64,000 nt of DNA. It comes from JBAXGW01 sp037139195 (lineage in GTDB: Bacteria > Bacteroidota > Bacteroidia > Bacteroidales > JAHJDW01). A program made the translations under genes and the position numbers. The DNA is taken from contig JBAXGW010000004.1 in NCBI GenBank assembly GCA_037139195.1, positions 35,887 through 99,886 of the forward strand, given 5' to 3'. The notes beneath the pieces were generated by a model that saw only the letters and a list, made by a program, of their open reading frames with translations, had not been told where the DNA came from and made no database searches. This document shows positions 1 to 7,992 of this stretch, one piece after another (positions within the stretch are counted from its first letter, which is position 1; the number at the start of each line of letters is the position of its first letter).

Positions 1-233
1 TCATCATATTTAATTTCTAAAGGGATAGTTGGATTTTGTAATAAAGCACGTATCAAGGTGCGCACACTAAGCCATTGAATTTTTCGAGTGTCATTCTGAA
101 ACGAATTAAGCATTTGTAACTCAATAGGTTTCATCATCAATTGTTCCAAAAGTTCTTCCTTCCTTTCATCAATTTTCCAAATCCCTAATATGCTGGAATC
201 ATTATCAAATGAACTTTCGAAAACTAAAGGCAT
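1..233 (-). CDS. 4'-phosphopantetheinyl transferase-like protein (N-terminal part, cut by window edge)
   Basis: The minus strand from ATG at 233 is open for 77 codons to the window edge, so only the N-terminus is present. It starts MPLVFESSFDNDSS and contains the segment WLSVRTLIRALL, which resembles the conserved N-terminal W-L-x-V-R region of Bacteroidota phosphopantetheinyl transferase-like proteins. These enzymes move the phosphopantetheine arm of CoA to carrier proteins. The catalytic Asp/Glu/Lys region would lie outside the window. From memory, a gene of this family often stands divergent from ahcY in Flavobacteria, as it does here. The family call is moderate because the catalytic part is missing. 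Confidence 0.6.
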   Translation of the reverse strand, partial: MPLVFESSFDNDSSILGIWKIDERKEELLEQLMMKPIELQMLNSFQNDTRKIQWLSVRTLIRALLQNPTIPLEIKYD

Positions 234-371
234 AAATAAAATACAATTAACAAATAATACTAAATCATCTATTTATTTTAACAAAGATAATTAGTTTTAA
301 CATTTATTAGCAAAATAATAGAAAAAAAACATTACAGTTGTTTTGAAAGAATTTATAAATAATTAATATCC

Positions 372-403
372 TTTGTAATTTATTCTAAAATTAAGTATTT
401 TTG
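372..403 (+). promoter_or_regulatory. Bacteroidota promoter of ahcY
   Basis: TTTG at 372-375, a 20-bp spacer, then TATTTTTG at 396-403 match the Bacteroidota -33 and -7 elements (TTTG / TAnnTTTG). The ahcY start codon lies 38 bp further on, giving a leader of about 30 nt. Confidence 0.75.
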
Positions 404-441
404 CATGCTTATAGAAAAAAATCTAAAACAAAACTTATAAA

Positions 442-1869
442 ATGGAAAATTTATCTTTAGAAGTATTAGCTGATTATAAAGTAAGAGACATCTCACTTGC
501 AGAATTTGGCAGAAAAGAAATTGATATTGCAGAAAAAGAAATGCCAGGATTAATGGCTATTCGCAAAAAATATGCTACTTCAAAACCACTACAAGGCGTT
601 AGAGTTTCTGGCTCTCTACACATGACAATTCAAACTGCAGTTCTTATTGAAACTTTAGCTGAACTTGGAGCTAATGTTAGATGGGCAAGTTGTAATATCT
701 TCTCAACTCAAGACCATGCTGCTGCTGCTATTGCTGCTGCAGGAATTCCTGTATTTGCTTGGAAAGGCGAAACTTTAGAAGAATATTGGTGGTGTACATA
801 TCAAGCATTATCTTTCCCTGGCGGATTTGGGCCACAACTTATTGTTGACGATGGTTGCGATGCTTCTTTAGTTATACACAAAGGATTTGCTATAGAAAAT
901 GACAAATCATTATTAAACGTTGAAGCTACAAGCCACGAAGAAGCTGTAATCTATCAACTTTTAAAAGACGTTCTTGCTTATGACAATCAAAAATGGCATA
1001 ATATTGTTAAAGAATGGAAAGGCGTTTCGGAAGAAACTACAACTGGAGTTCACCGTTTATACCAAATGTTAGAGCGTGGCGAATTATTAGTTCCTGCTAT
1101 CAATGTTAACGACTCTGTTACAAAATCAAAATTCGATAACCTTTACGGTTGCCGCGAATCATTGGCTGACGGTATTAAACGTGCTACTGACGTTATGATT
1201 GCTGGTAAAGTTGTGGTTGTTTGTGGTTATGGTGATGTTGGTAAAGGCTGTGCACACTCTATGAAATCTTATGGTGCTAGAGTAATAGTTACTGAAATTG
1301 ACCCAATTTGTGCTTTACAAGCAGCAATGGAAGGTTTCGAAGTAACAACGGTAGAAGATGCTTTAGCTGAAGCAAATATCTTTGTTACAACTACTGGAAA
1401 TAAAAATGTTATTACAATTGAGCACATGGCAAATATGAAAGACCAAGCTATCATTTGTAATATTGGACATTTTGATAATGAAATTCAAGTTGATAAATTA
1501 GAAAACTATACTGGTGTTAAAAAATTAAATATCAAACCTCAAGTTGATAAATATACATTCCCAACAGGAAACTCTATTTTCTTATTAGCTGAAGGTCGTT
1601 TGGTTAACTTAGGCTGTGCAACTGGTCATCCATCATTTGTAATGAGTAATTCATTCTCAAATCAAACTTTAGCTCAAATTGACCTTTGGAAAAACAAAGA
1701 TAAATACGCAATTGGAGTTTACATGCTTCCTAAAGAATTAGACGAAGAAGTTGCTCGTTTGCACCTTGAGCAAATTGGTGTTAAATTGACTATTCTTTCT
1801 AAAGAACAAGCTGATTATATTGGTGTTAAGGTTGAAGGCCCTTATAAAGCTAATCATTACAGATACTAA
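442..1869 (+). CDS. ahcY: Adenosylhomocysteinase (S-adenosyl-L-homocysteine hydrolase)
   Basis: This cytosolic NAD-dependent enzyme reversibly splits S-adenosylhomocysteine into adenosine and homocysteine, relieving product inhibition of methyltransferases. At 475 residues it is full length for the long bacterial form. The Rossmann motif VVVCGYGDVGKGCAHSMK lies mid-protein, followed by the acidic ribose-binding residue in VTEIDP. The signature WASCNIFSTQDHAAAAIA is present near residue 82, and the C-terminus ends GPYKANHYRY, the family's conserved Lys-Tyr tail. It has its own strong promoter and a hairpin terminator, so it is probably transcribed alone. The identification is secure. Confidence 0.98.
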   Translation: MENLSLEVLADYKVRDISLAEFGRKEIDIAEKEMPGLMAIRKKYATSKPLQGVRVSGSLHMTIQTAVLIETLAELGANVRWASCNIFSTQDHAAAAIAAAGIPVFAWKGETLEEYWWCTYQALSFPGGFGPQLIVDDGCDASLVIHKGFAIENDKSLLNVEATSHEEAVIYQLLKDVLAYDNQKWHNIVKEWKGVSEETTTGVHRLYQMLERGELLVPAINVNDSVTKSKFDNLYGCRESLADGIKRATDVMIAGKVVVVCGYGDVGKGCAHSMKSYGARVIVTEIDPICALQAAMEGFEVTTVEDALAEANIFVTTTGNKNVITIEHMANMKDQAIICNIGHFDNEIQVDKLENYTGVKKLNIKPQVDKYTFPTGNSIFLLAEGRLVNLGCATGHPSFVMSNSFSNQTLAQIDLWKNKDKYAIGVYMLPKELDEEVARLHLEQIGVKLTILSKEQADYIGVKVEGPYKANHYRY

Positions 1870-1879
1870 GTTACTACTC

Positions 1880-1936
1880 TTCAACAACGCTCAGATTGAC
1901 TGTCAGACAGAGCGTTGTTGAAGTATTATTTCGTTT
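1880..1936 (+). terminator. Hairpin terminator after ahcY
   Basis: A perfect 13-bp inverted repeat (TTCAACAACGCTC at 1880-1892, complement at 1910-1922) encloses a 17-nt loop and is followed by a T-rich stretch. It starts 11 bp after the ahcY stop codon. Confidence 0.8.
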
Positions 1937-1959
1937 TTAATAAATAAAAATTATTTAAT

Positions 1960-2325
1960 ATGAATTTTGAAATACAAGGAACCGTAGTACATCTTTTGCC
2001 TGAACAAACTGGAACAGGAAAAAATGGTGCTTGGATAAAGAAAGATTTCGTTATTGAAACGGTAGAACAACAATTCAATAAAAAGATAAGCTTTAGTGCC
2101 TGGGGCGACAAAGCTGAGCAAGTTAAGACTTTAAATGTTGGCGAAAACGTAAAAGTTTTTTTCAATATTGAATCAAGAGAATTCAATAACAAATGGTATA
2201 CTGACCTTAGAATTTGGAAATTAGAAAAACTATCGGGAGCAGTAGCTTTTGAAGCTCCAGTTAATAATTTAACGGAAGCTGATTTTAATACTCCAGCTAG
2301 CGAAGCAGACGATTTGCCATTTTAA
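1960..2325 (+). CDS. DUF3127 family protein with SSB-like acidic C-terminal tip
   Basis: This 121-residue protein belongs to the Bacteroidota DUF3127 family, small beta-rich proteins thought to have an OB-like fold. Visible features are the N-terminal strand MNFEIQGTVVHLLPEQ, the central KDFVIETVE and SFSAWGDKAEQV segments, and KWYTDLRIWKLEK. After a short flexible linker it ends EADDLPF, almost the DDDIPF tip with which single-stranded DNA-binding protein recruits partner proteins. Known: the family is annotated as uncharacterised. Inferred: a role in nucleic-acid binding with partner recruitment. It has its own downstream terminator and sits between ahcY and cysS without an obvious operon partner. 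Confidence 0.85.
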   Translation: MNFEIQGTVVHLLPEQTGTGKNGAWIKKDFVIETVEQQFNKKISFSAWGDKAEQVKTLNVGENVKVFFNIESREFNNKWYTDLRIWKLEKLSGAVAFEAPVNNLTEADFNTPASEADDLPF

Positions 2326-2369
2326 AGAATAAAAATTATACGGTTGCCAAAACCTTATTATTAAATACA

Positions 2370-2398
2370 AAAACCTTCGATCATTTCGAAGGTTTTTT
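2370..2398 (+). terminator. Hairpin terminator after the DUF3127 gene
   Basis: AAAACCTTCGA at 2370-2380 pairs with TCGAAGGTTTT at 2386-2396 around a 5-nt loop, followed by T residues. The A-rich left side would also allow it to serve the convergent cysS gene. Confidence 0.85.
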
Positions 2399-2462
2399 GT
2401 GTTTAACAACTTATAAATTAAATAATTTTTCCTAAAAAGAAGTAATTTCTAAAAAAGTTATT

Positions 2463-3932
2463 CTAACTGATTTCCCAACTAGTTCCTTCTTTCGAATCTT
2501 TCAACTGAATACCCAATTCTGTTAAAGCATTTCTAATTTTATCAGATGTTGCAAAATCTTTGTTTTGTTTTGCATTAGTTCTTACATCAACTACCATTTG
2601 CATTAATCCGTCAATCAAGGCTTGATTATCGCCTGATAATTCAGGTTTTATACCTAAAATATCGAGCAAAAACAATTGGAATGTATCTTTTAGAATTACA
2701 ATTTCTTCTTCCGATAGATTTTCCTTTTTATCATTAACCAAATTAATTATTCTTGAAGCTTCAAAAAGGTTTGCTATTACCATCGGACTGTTGAAGTCAT
2801 CATTCATGGCATTGTAACATTCTTCTTTTATTTTTGAGACGTCCAAAGTACATTTTCCACTTGCCTTCAATTTATTTAACGTATCTAGCGAAGTCAATAG
2901 TTTCTTCAATCCTTTCTCTGCAGCTTGTAAGGCTTCATTAGAAAAATCGAGCGTGCTTCTGTATTGTGCTTGAAGTATAAAGAAACGAATAACCATTGGG
3001 CTGTATGCTCTTTCTAGTGAAGCATGTTTGCCTGTGAAAAATTCATTTAAAGTAATGAAGTTTCCTAGTGATTTACCCATCTTCTGGCCGTTGATGGTAA
3101 TCATATTATTATGTAACCAATAGCGAACCGCATCTTTTTTATGGGCAGCAACCGATTGAGCTATCTCGCATTCGTGATGTGGAAATAATAAATCCATTCC
3201 ACCGCCGTGTATATCAAATGTTTCGCCCAAATATTTAGTGCTCATTGCCGTACATTCTAAATGCCAACCTGGGAAACCATCGCTCCATGGCGAAGGCCAA
3301 CGCATGATGTGTTCGGGTGAAGCTTTTTTCCATATAGCAAAATCTAAACCACTTTTTTTCTCTTCCTGACCGTCAAGTGTGCGAGTATTTGAAAGCAAAT
3401 CATCAATATTTCTGCCTGAAAGTTTTCCGTAGTTATGTTCTTTGTTATATTTTTCTACATCAAAATAAACCGAACCATTAGCTTCATAGGCAAAACCAGA
3501 ATCTAAAATTTGCTTAACCAATTCTATTTGCTCAATTATATGACCCGATGCTTTTGGCTCAATACTTGGACGAAGTACATTAAGCGAATCCATGTTTGAA
3601 TGATAGCGGTCGGTATAATATTGAGCAATTTCCATTGGCTCAAGTTGTTCTAATTTAGCTTTTTTAGCAATTTTATCTTCACCAGCATCAGCGTCATTCT
3701 CCAAATGACCAACGTCTGTAATGTTTCTAACGTATCTCACTTTATATCCAAGATGTTTCAGGTACCTGAAAACCAAATCAAAAGTAATTGCAGGGCGTGC
3801 ATGACCAAGATGACCATCGCCATAAACTGTTGGGCCGCAAACATACATTCCAACAAAAGGAGAATTGGGGGCTACGAAAAGTTCTTTCTTTCGAGAAAGT
3901 GTATTATAAACCGTTAATTTTTGTTCTGACAT
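2463..3932 (-). CDS. cysS: Cysteinyl-tRNA synthetase
   Basis: A class I aminoacyl-tRNA synthetase of 489 residues, the usual length, which charges tRNA-Cys in the cytosol. The HIGH-type motif appears as GHLGHARPAITFD, directly after the zinc-ligand Cys in YVCGPTVYGDG. Other zinc ligands are visible in GWHLECTAMS and GGMDLLFPHHECE. The KMSKS loop is KMGKSLGN, a variant of the usual sequence. The C-terminal helical DALR-type anticodon-binding region follows. The start MSEQKLTVYNTL fits the family. A -7-like box lies just upstream on the minus strand. It converges with the DUF3127 gene and appears to be a single transcription unit. Confidence 0.97.
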   Translation of the reverse strand: MSEQKLTVYNTLSRKKELFVAPNSPFVGMYVCGPTVYGDGHLGHARPAITFDLVFRYLKHLGYKVRYVRNITDVGHLENDADAGEDKIAKKAKLEQLEPMEIAQYYTDRYHSNMDSLNVLRPSIEPKASGHIIEQIELVKQILDSGFAYEANGSVYFDVEKYNKEHNYGKLSGRNIDDLLSNTRTLDGQEEKKSGLDFAIWKKASPEHIMRWPSPWSDGFPGWHLECTAMSTKYLGETFDIHGGGMDLLFPHHECEIAQSVAAHKKDAVRYWLHNNMITINGQKMGKSLGNFITLNEFFTGKHASLERAYSPMVIRFFILQAQYRSTLDFSNEALQAAEKGLKKLLTSLDTLNKLKASGKCTLDVSKIKEECYNAMNDDFNSPMVIANLFEASRIINLVNDKKENLSEEEIVILKDTFQLFLLDILGIKPELSGDNQALIDGLMQMVVDVRTNAKQNKDFATSDKIRNALTELGIQLKDSKEGTSWEIS

Positions 3933-4303
3933 GATATTTTATATTGTATGATAATACAAAATTAAGATTTTTGTTTGTATTTTGTTCTTTATTCTCCAAT
4001 AAATTCTTGTTACTTTCAATACTTCGATTCACACTCAGCACATTTCTTTATGTACTTTGCAAACTGTTTCACATCAAGAAAAGCTAAGAAAATGTAATGT
4101 GAGCAAAAAAATCTTCCGAATAACTTCTGAATTACCTTCGGTGAGGGCTTCGCCGTTCTGAATTCTGGCTTCAGATTTCTTTTCTTAACTAAATTGATTT
4201 ATCAAAAAAAAACGAAAAAACTTAATCGAAAATTCCACTTTTAAATGAAATTTTATACATTTACACTCTTATTGATACAGAAAATTTAATTAGCAATAAA
4301 ATT
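3933..4303. other. 371-bp intergenic region between divergent cysS and threonine dehydrogenase genes
   Basis: No coding sequence was found. On the minus strand CAAAATTA at 3957-3964 reads as TAATTTTG, a -7 box about 25 bp before the cysS start. A short direct repeat TTCTGAATT flanks a more GC-rich stretch (about 4123-4175). No convincing promoter was seen for the rightward gene beyond the partial match TACATTTA near 4256. Confidence 0.5.
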
Positions 4304-5251
4304 ATGGAAAAAATACTTGTAATAGGATGCGCTGGTCAGATTGGATCAGAATTAACAATGAAGCTTCGCGAGATTTATGGTAATAATAATGTAGTTGCAA
4401 CCGATATTAAAAATGCACCACAAGATATTATGGAAAGTGGTCCGTTCGAAATATTAGATGTAATGAGTGTTCATGCATTATATGGCGTTGTTTCTCGTCA
4501 TGGCATTACTCAAATTTATCATTTAGCAGCTATCCTTTCAGGAAATGCTGAAAAACGCCCTTTGCCATCATGGGATATCAATATGTTGAGTTTATTCAAT
4601 GTATTAGAACTATGCCGTGAGATGAAAATTAAACGTTTGTTCTGGCCTAGCTCAATTGCTGTTTTCGGACCAACTACTCCAAGAACAAATACACCACAGC
4701 TTTGCACTATGGAACCTAATACCGTTTACGGAATTAGCAAACAAGCTGGCGAAAGATGGATTGAATATTATTTCAACAAATATGGCGTTGACACAAGAAG
4801 CGTACGTTACCCTGGTTTAATCAGTTATAAAACTGAAGCTGGTGGCGGAACAACAGATTACGCAGTAGAAATATATTACGAAGCAATTCGTCAAAAGAAA
4901 TACGAATGTTTCTTATCAGAAAACACAGGTTTACCAATGATGTTCATGGATGATGCAATCAACGGCACCATAAAATTAATGGAAACCGACGTTAACAAGC
5001 TTTCTTTACACAATAGTTACAATATGGCTGGTATTAGCTTCGACCCAAAAACCATTGCTGCATCTATTAAAAAATTCATTCCTGAGTTTACTATTTCTTA
5101 CAAACCAGATTTCCGTCAGGCAATTGCTGACTCATGGCCAATGAGCATTGATGAAACAGTAGCAAGAAATGATTGGGGCTTAACTTGCGAATATGATTTA
5201 GATAAAATGACAGAACTTATGCTTAGAGAAGTAGGTAAGAAGTTAAAATAA
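4304..5251 (+). CDS. L-threonine 3-dehydrogenase, SDR (epimerase-like) type
   Basis: This 315-residue short-chain dehydrogenase has the nucleotide motif GCAGQIG (Gly8, Gly11, Gly14), the acidic ADP-ribose residue in VVATDIK and the catalytic Tyr142-x3-Lys146 in VYGISKQAGERW. Long segments (FWPSSIAVFGPTTP, RYPGLIS with GGGTTDYAV, IADSWP near the C-terminus) match, from memory, the characterised L-threonine dehydrogenase of Flavobacterium frigidimaris rather than sugar epimerases. The reaction would be NAD-dependent oxidation of L-threonine to 2-amino-3-oxobutyrate. The usual partner kbl (2-amino-3-oxobutyrate CoA ligase) is not adjacent, so glycine formation would need a gene elsewhere. A hairpin terminator shared with the convergent helicase follows. 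Confidence 0.88.
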   Translation: MEKILVIGCAGQIGSELTMKLREIYGNNNVVATDIKNAPQDIMESGPFEILDVMSVHALYGVVSRHGITQIYHLAAILSGNAEKRPLPSWDINMLSLFNVLELCREMKIKRLFWPSSIAVFGPTTPRTNTPQLCTMEPNTVYGISKQAGERWIEYYFNKYGVDTRSVRYPGLISYKTEAGGGTTDYAVEIYYEAIRQKKYECFLSENTGLPMMFMDDAINGTIKLMETDVNKLSLHNSYNMAGISFDPKTIAASIKKFIPEFTISYKPDFRQAIADSWPMSIDETVARNDWGLTCEYDLDKMTELMLREVGKKLK

Positions 5252-5272
5252 AAATTTTCAAAATATTTACAG

Positions 5273-5310
5273 ATAACCCACGAAATAATTTTTAGTGGGT
5301 TATTTTATTT
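5273..5310. terminator. Bidirectional terminator between convergent genes
   Basis: ATAACCCAC at 5273-5281 pairs with GTGGGTTAT at 5295-5303. A T-rich tail lies on the right and an A-rich flank on the left, placing it between the threonine dehydrogenase and DEAD-box helicase stop codons. Confidence 0.75.
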
Positions 5311-6451
5311 AAAAGCCTTTCAAATTAAAATCCTTACTAGAAATTAATTCAACTTGTTTTTTCATTTTTTTCTGTATCACTTCAAAATGGTGTTGCTCAT
5401 CTGGGCATACCAAAGAAATAGCTTCACCCGGTGATTCGGCTCTGCCTGTTCTGCCAATTCTATGGATATAATCTTTTGGTGAACGCGGCAATTCATAATT
5501 AATAACAAACGGTAAAAAAGGAATATCAATGCCTCTCGACATAATATCGGTTGCCACTAAAACTCTTAATTTGCCTGATTTAAATTCTTTCAAGGCTTTG
5601 GCTCTCGAACCTTGCGTTTTTTTTCCATGTAAACCTTTTGCAATAATACCGTTTGACTTCAACTTACTTACAACATTGTCTACTCTTTGAGCCGAAGATA
5701 CAAACACCAATACTTGTTGCATATTTTGCTGCTTAATTAAATAACGCAAAAGCGGTCCTTTTCTTTCTTCGTCAACAGAGTATGCTATTTGAGTAATTAA
5801 ATCAATATCTAAAGCTTCTTCTTTTATCTCAATTACTAAAGGATTATGGAGGATAATTTCTGAAATTTCGCTTATTTCTTTTGCAAGAGTCGCAGAAAAT
5901 AGAAGATTCTGTCTTTTTGTTGGTAATAATCTGAATATCTCTGAAATTTCATCATGAAATCCCATATTAAGCATTTTATCCGCCTCATCTAATACTAAAA
6001 CTCCTACATCCGAAAGGTGAACAGCATTTGACGAAATTAAATCTAATAAACGACCTGGTGTAGCTACTAAAATATCAACACCTCGCATGTGTATCATTTG
6101 AGGATTGATAGATACACCACCATACACCGCCATTGTTTTAATTCGCTCTGGTAATTTTTCTCCAAATAATTTAAATTCATCGCCTACCTGTATGGCAAGT
6201 TCTCTGGTAGGAACCAAAACAAGTACCTGAACATGTCGATTTGCATTTACAGGTCGTTGCTGAAGCAACTGTAAAATAGGCAAAACAAAAGCAGCCGTTT
6301 TTCCAGTGCCAGTTTGTGAAATGCCAAGAATATCTTTTCCTTCTAAAATTGCAGGAATTGCCTGTTGTTGGATTAGATATGAATGTATGTATTGTTGTTC
6401 GGCCAGTGCCTTCACTAAAAGTGCCGACAAACCTAGTGATGAAAAAGGCAT
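5309..6451 (-). CDS. DEAD-box ATP-dependent RNA helicase (RhlE-like)
   Basis: The 380-residue protein contains the complete helicase core in order: a Q-motif region, motif I SQTGTGKTAAF, Ia PTRELA, II VLDEADKML, III FSATL, and VI HRIGRTGRA. It stops soon after the core and lacks the long basic tail that many RhlE and CshA-type enzymes carry, so it is near the minimal length. The role is ATP-dependent remodelling of RNA duplexes in ribosome assembly or mRNA decay; the exact substrate cannot be told from the core. The ATG at 6451 begins MPFSSLGLS, normal for the family. A -7-like box (6502-6509) precedes it. Confidence 0.93.
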   Translation of the reverse strand: MPFSSLGLSALLVKALAEQQYIHSYLIQQQAIPAILEGKDILGISQTGTGKTAAFVLPILQLLQQRPVNANRHVQVLVLVPTRELAIQVGDEFKLFGEKLPERIKTMAVYGGVSINPQMIHMRGVDILVATPGRLLDLISSNAVHLSDVGVLVLDEADKMLNMGFHDEISEIFRLLPTKRQNLLFSATLAKEISEISEIILHNPLVIEIKEEALDIDLITQIAYSVDEERKGPLLRYLIKQQNMQQVLVFVSSAQRVDNVVSKLKSNGIIAKGLHGKKTQGSRAKALKEFKSGKLRVLVATDIMSRGIDIPFLPFVINYELPRSPKDYIHRIGRTGRAESPGEAISLVCPDEQHHFEVIQKKMKKQVELISSKDFNLKGF

Positions 6452-6501
6452 AATTTTTTTATGATAAAAATAAGAATTGTTTTGTTGTTCGTTATGTATT
6501 G

Positions 6502-6509
6502 CAAATATA
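6502..6509 (-). promoter_or_regulatory. -7 box upstream of DEAD-box helicase
   Basis: CAAATATA on the plus strand reads TATATTTG on the minus strand, a perfect TAnnTTTG about 50 bp before the helicase start. No clear -33 element was seen. Confidence 0.45.
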
Positions 6510-6683
6510 CGGTATAAATTAAATCCAGCGAAAAATATAATTAAAGGCGCTCTATTGAGTTGGTTTTGATTAAATCCAGAGCATAGAACAAATTGAGGCA
6601 GTAGATAAATTTGCCTTACTAGCTTATTTTATTGTTATTAGCAGAGTATTATAAAAAAACAGGGAACAGGCAATCTAAATTCT

Positions 6684-7271
6684 TTATTCTAAAATCTTTA
6701 CAATTTCTCCAAAATCTTTTTCATTCCCAACAAAGTCAATTGTATTTATATCAAGAATTATTATTTTAGGGCTTTTTTGTGCTTTCAGAAATTGAATATA
6801 TTGATTTTGCAATGATTCTAGGTAGCTATCTTTTATATTCTGTTCGTATTCTCTGCCTCTTGTTTTTATGTTTTTTTGCAATCTATTAACATCTAAATAC
6901 AAATAAATAATTAAATCAGGAGCAGCAATTTGAGAATCAAGTATTTTAAATGTTTTTTCAAACAATTGATATTCATCTGTGTCTAAATTGTTTTTTGCAA
7001 ATATGAGTGTTTTCGAGAAAAAATAATCGGAAATAGTTATCTGATTGGTCTTTTGCTTCATTTTTAACTGATCGTATCGTTCAATTAAAAACGATATTTC
7101 TAGAGGGAAAGCGTATTGCTTGGGATTTATGTAAAATTTTGGCAAAAATGGATTATCAGAAAACTCTTCTAAAATCAAATTTGCATTTAATGTTTTTGCT
7201 AATTTTGTGGCAAGAGTGGTTTTTCCAGCTCCTATATTGCCTTCTATTGCTATGTTTTTATAAAATGTCAT
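6684..7271 (-). CDS. Deoxynucleoside kinase (dNK family)
   Basis: This 195-residue kinase phosphorylates deoxynucleosides for dNTP salvage. The P-loop IAIEGNIGAGKTT begins about six residues in, followed by the substrate-side LEEFSDNPFLPKFY and FPLEISFLIERYDQ segments and a lid-like KTRGREYEQNI stretch, the usual order of the dCK/dGK/TK2 family. The frame is open seven codons further (ATG at 7292), but that would overlap folK by 19 nt. The ATG at 7271 lies 2 nt after the folK stop and gives the usual short N-terminus, so it was preferred. The nucleoside preference cannot be read from sequence alone. It is translationally coupled with folK. Confidence 0.9.
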   Translation of the reverse strand: MTFYKNIAIEGNIGAGKTTLATKLAKTLNANLILEEFSDNPFLPKFYINPKQYAFPLEISFLIERYDQLKMKQKTNQITISDYFFSKTLIFAKNNLDTDEYQLFEKTFKILDSQIAAPDLIIYLYLDVNRLQKNIKTRGREYEQNIKDSYLESLQNQYIQFLKAQKSPKIIILDINTIDFVGNEKDFGEIVKILE

Positions 7272-7273
7272 AT

Positions 7274-7759
7274 TTATATATCTACTTTGCAAAGCTCTCC
7301 ATTGTCAGAAGTATCTAAAAGCATCTGTTTTACTGTTTTATTTAATAAGGGATGAACAAAATCACTTGCTATTTCATTTAAAGGAACAAGTACAAATTTT
7401 CTGTCTTGAATCAGCGGGTGTGGTATCACCAAATGTTCCGATTCATAAACCAAATCATTATAAAACAAAATATCAATATCAATTGTTCTAGCGTCCCATT
7501 TGTTAATTCGATTTCTTCCTAGTGATTCTTCAATTTTAAGAATTTCGGCAATTAATAATAATTGATTTAGTTTTGTTTCTACAATTATACATTGATTAAA
7601 ATAATTTTCTTGGTTTTCTACTCCCCAAGGTTCGGTTTCGTATATATTAGAAAGGCTTATAACTATGCCAATATTCGATTCAATAGATTTAATAGCACTT
7701 TGAAGATATTTAATACGGTCTTCGATATTGCTTCCAAGAGATAAAATTACTTTTGCCAC
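7274..7759 (-). CDS. folK: 2-amino-4-hydroxy-6-hydroxymethyldihydropteridine pyrophosphokinase
   Basis: The 161-residue enzyme pyrophosphorylates 6-hydroxymethyl-7,8-dihydropterin in folate synthesis. It has the N-terminal LSLGSNIEDR, the LYETEPWG-type segment (IYETEPWGVENQ) and the signature KWDARTIDIDILFYND with the metal-binding Asp-x-Asp. The start codon is GTG at 7759, giving MAKVILSLGSN; no ATG lies in a plausible place. It is the first gene of a two-gene unit with the deoxynucleoside kinase and is divergent from sppA, an arrangement common in Bacteroidota from general knowledge. Confidence 0.95.
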   Translation of the reverse strand: MAKVILSLGSNIEDRIKYLQSAIKSIESNIGIVISLSNIYETEPWGVENQENYFNQCIIVETKLNQLLLIAEILKIEESLGRNRINKWDARTIDIDILFYNDLVYESEHLVIPHPLIQDRKFVLVPLNEIASDFVHPLLNKTVKQMLLDTSDNGELCKVDI

Positions 7760-7992
7760 CTTTTTTTTTAGTAAAATTAAGAAATAATTGTCAAAAAAAG
7801 TTAAGATTTATTGAAGTGAGAATATTTTTTAATAACTTCGGCATTCCAATTTTCATTTAACTAAAAAGTGGCAACGCCAATTTTAAATTATACAGAAGTT
7901 TATAAAGAAACTGTATAATCTATTGTTTTCGAAAATTCACTAATTTGCCAAAATTGCAAAATTCTTTTTTATAAATACAAAAAAACTAAACT

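Noticed and set aside
234..441. Possible SAH riboswitch upstream of ahcY
   Set aside because: The leader after the -7 box is only about 30 nt and shows no stable fold; the known SAH riboswitch architecture is absent.
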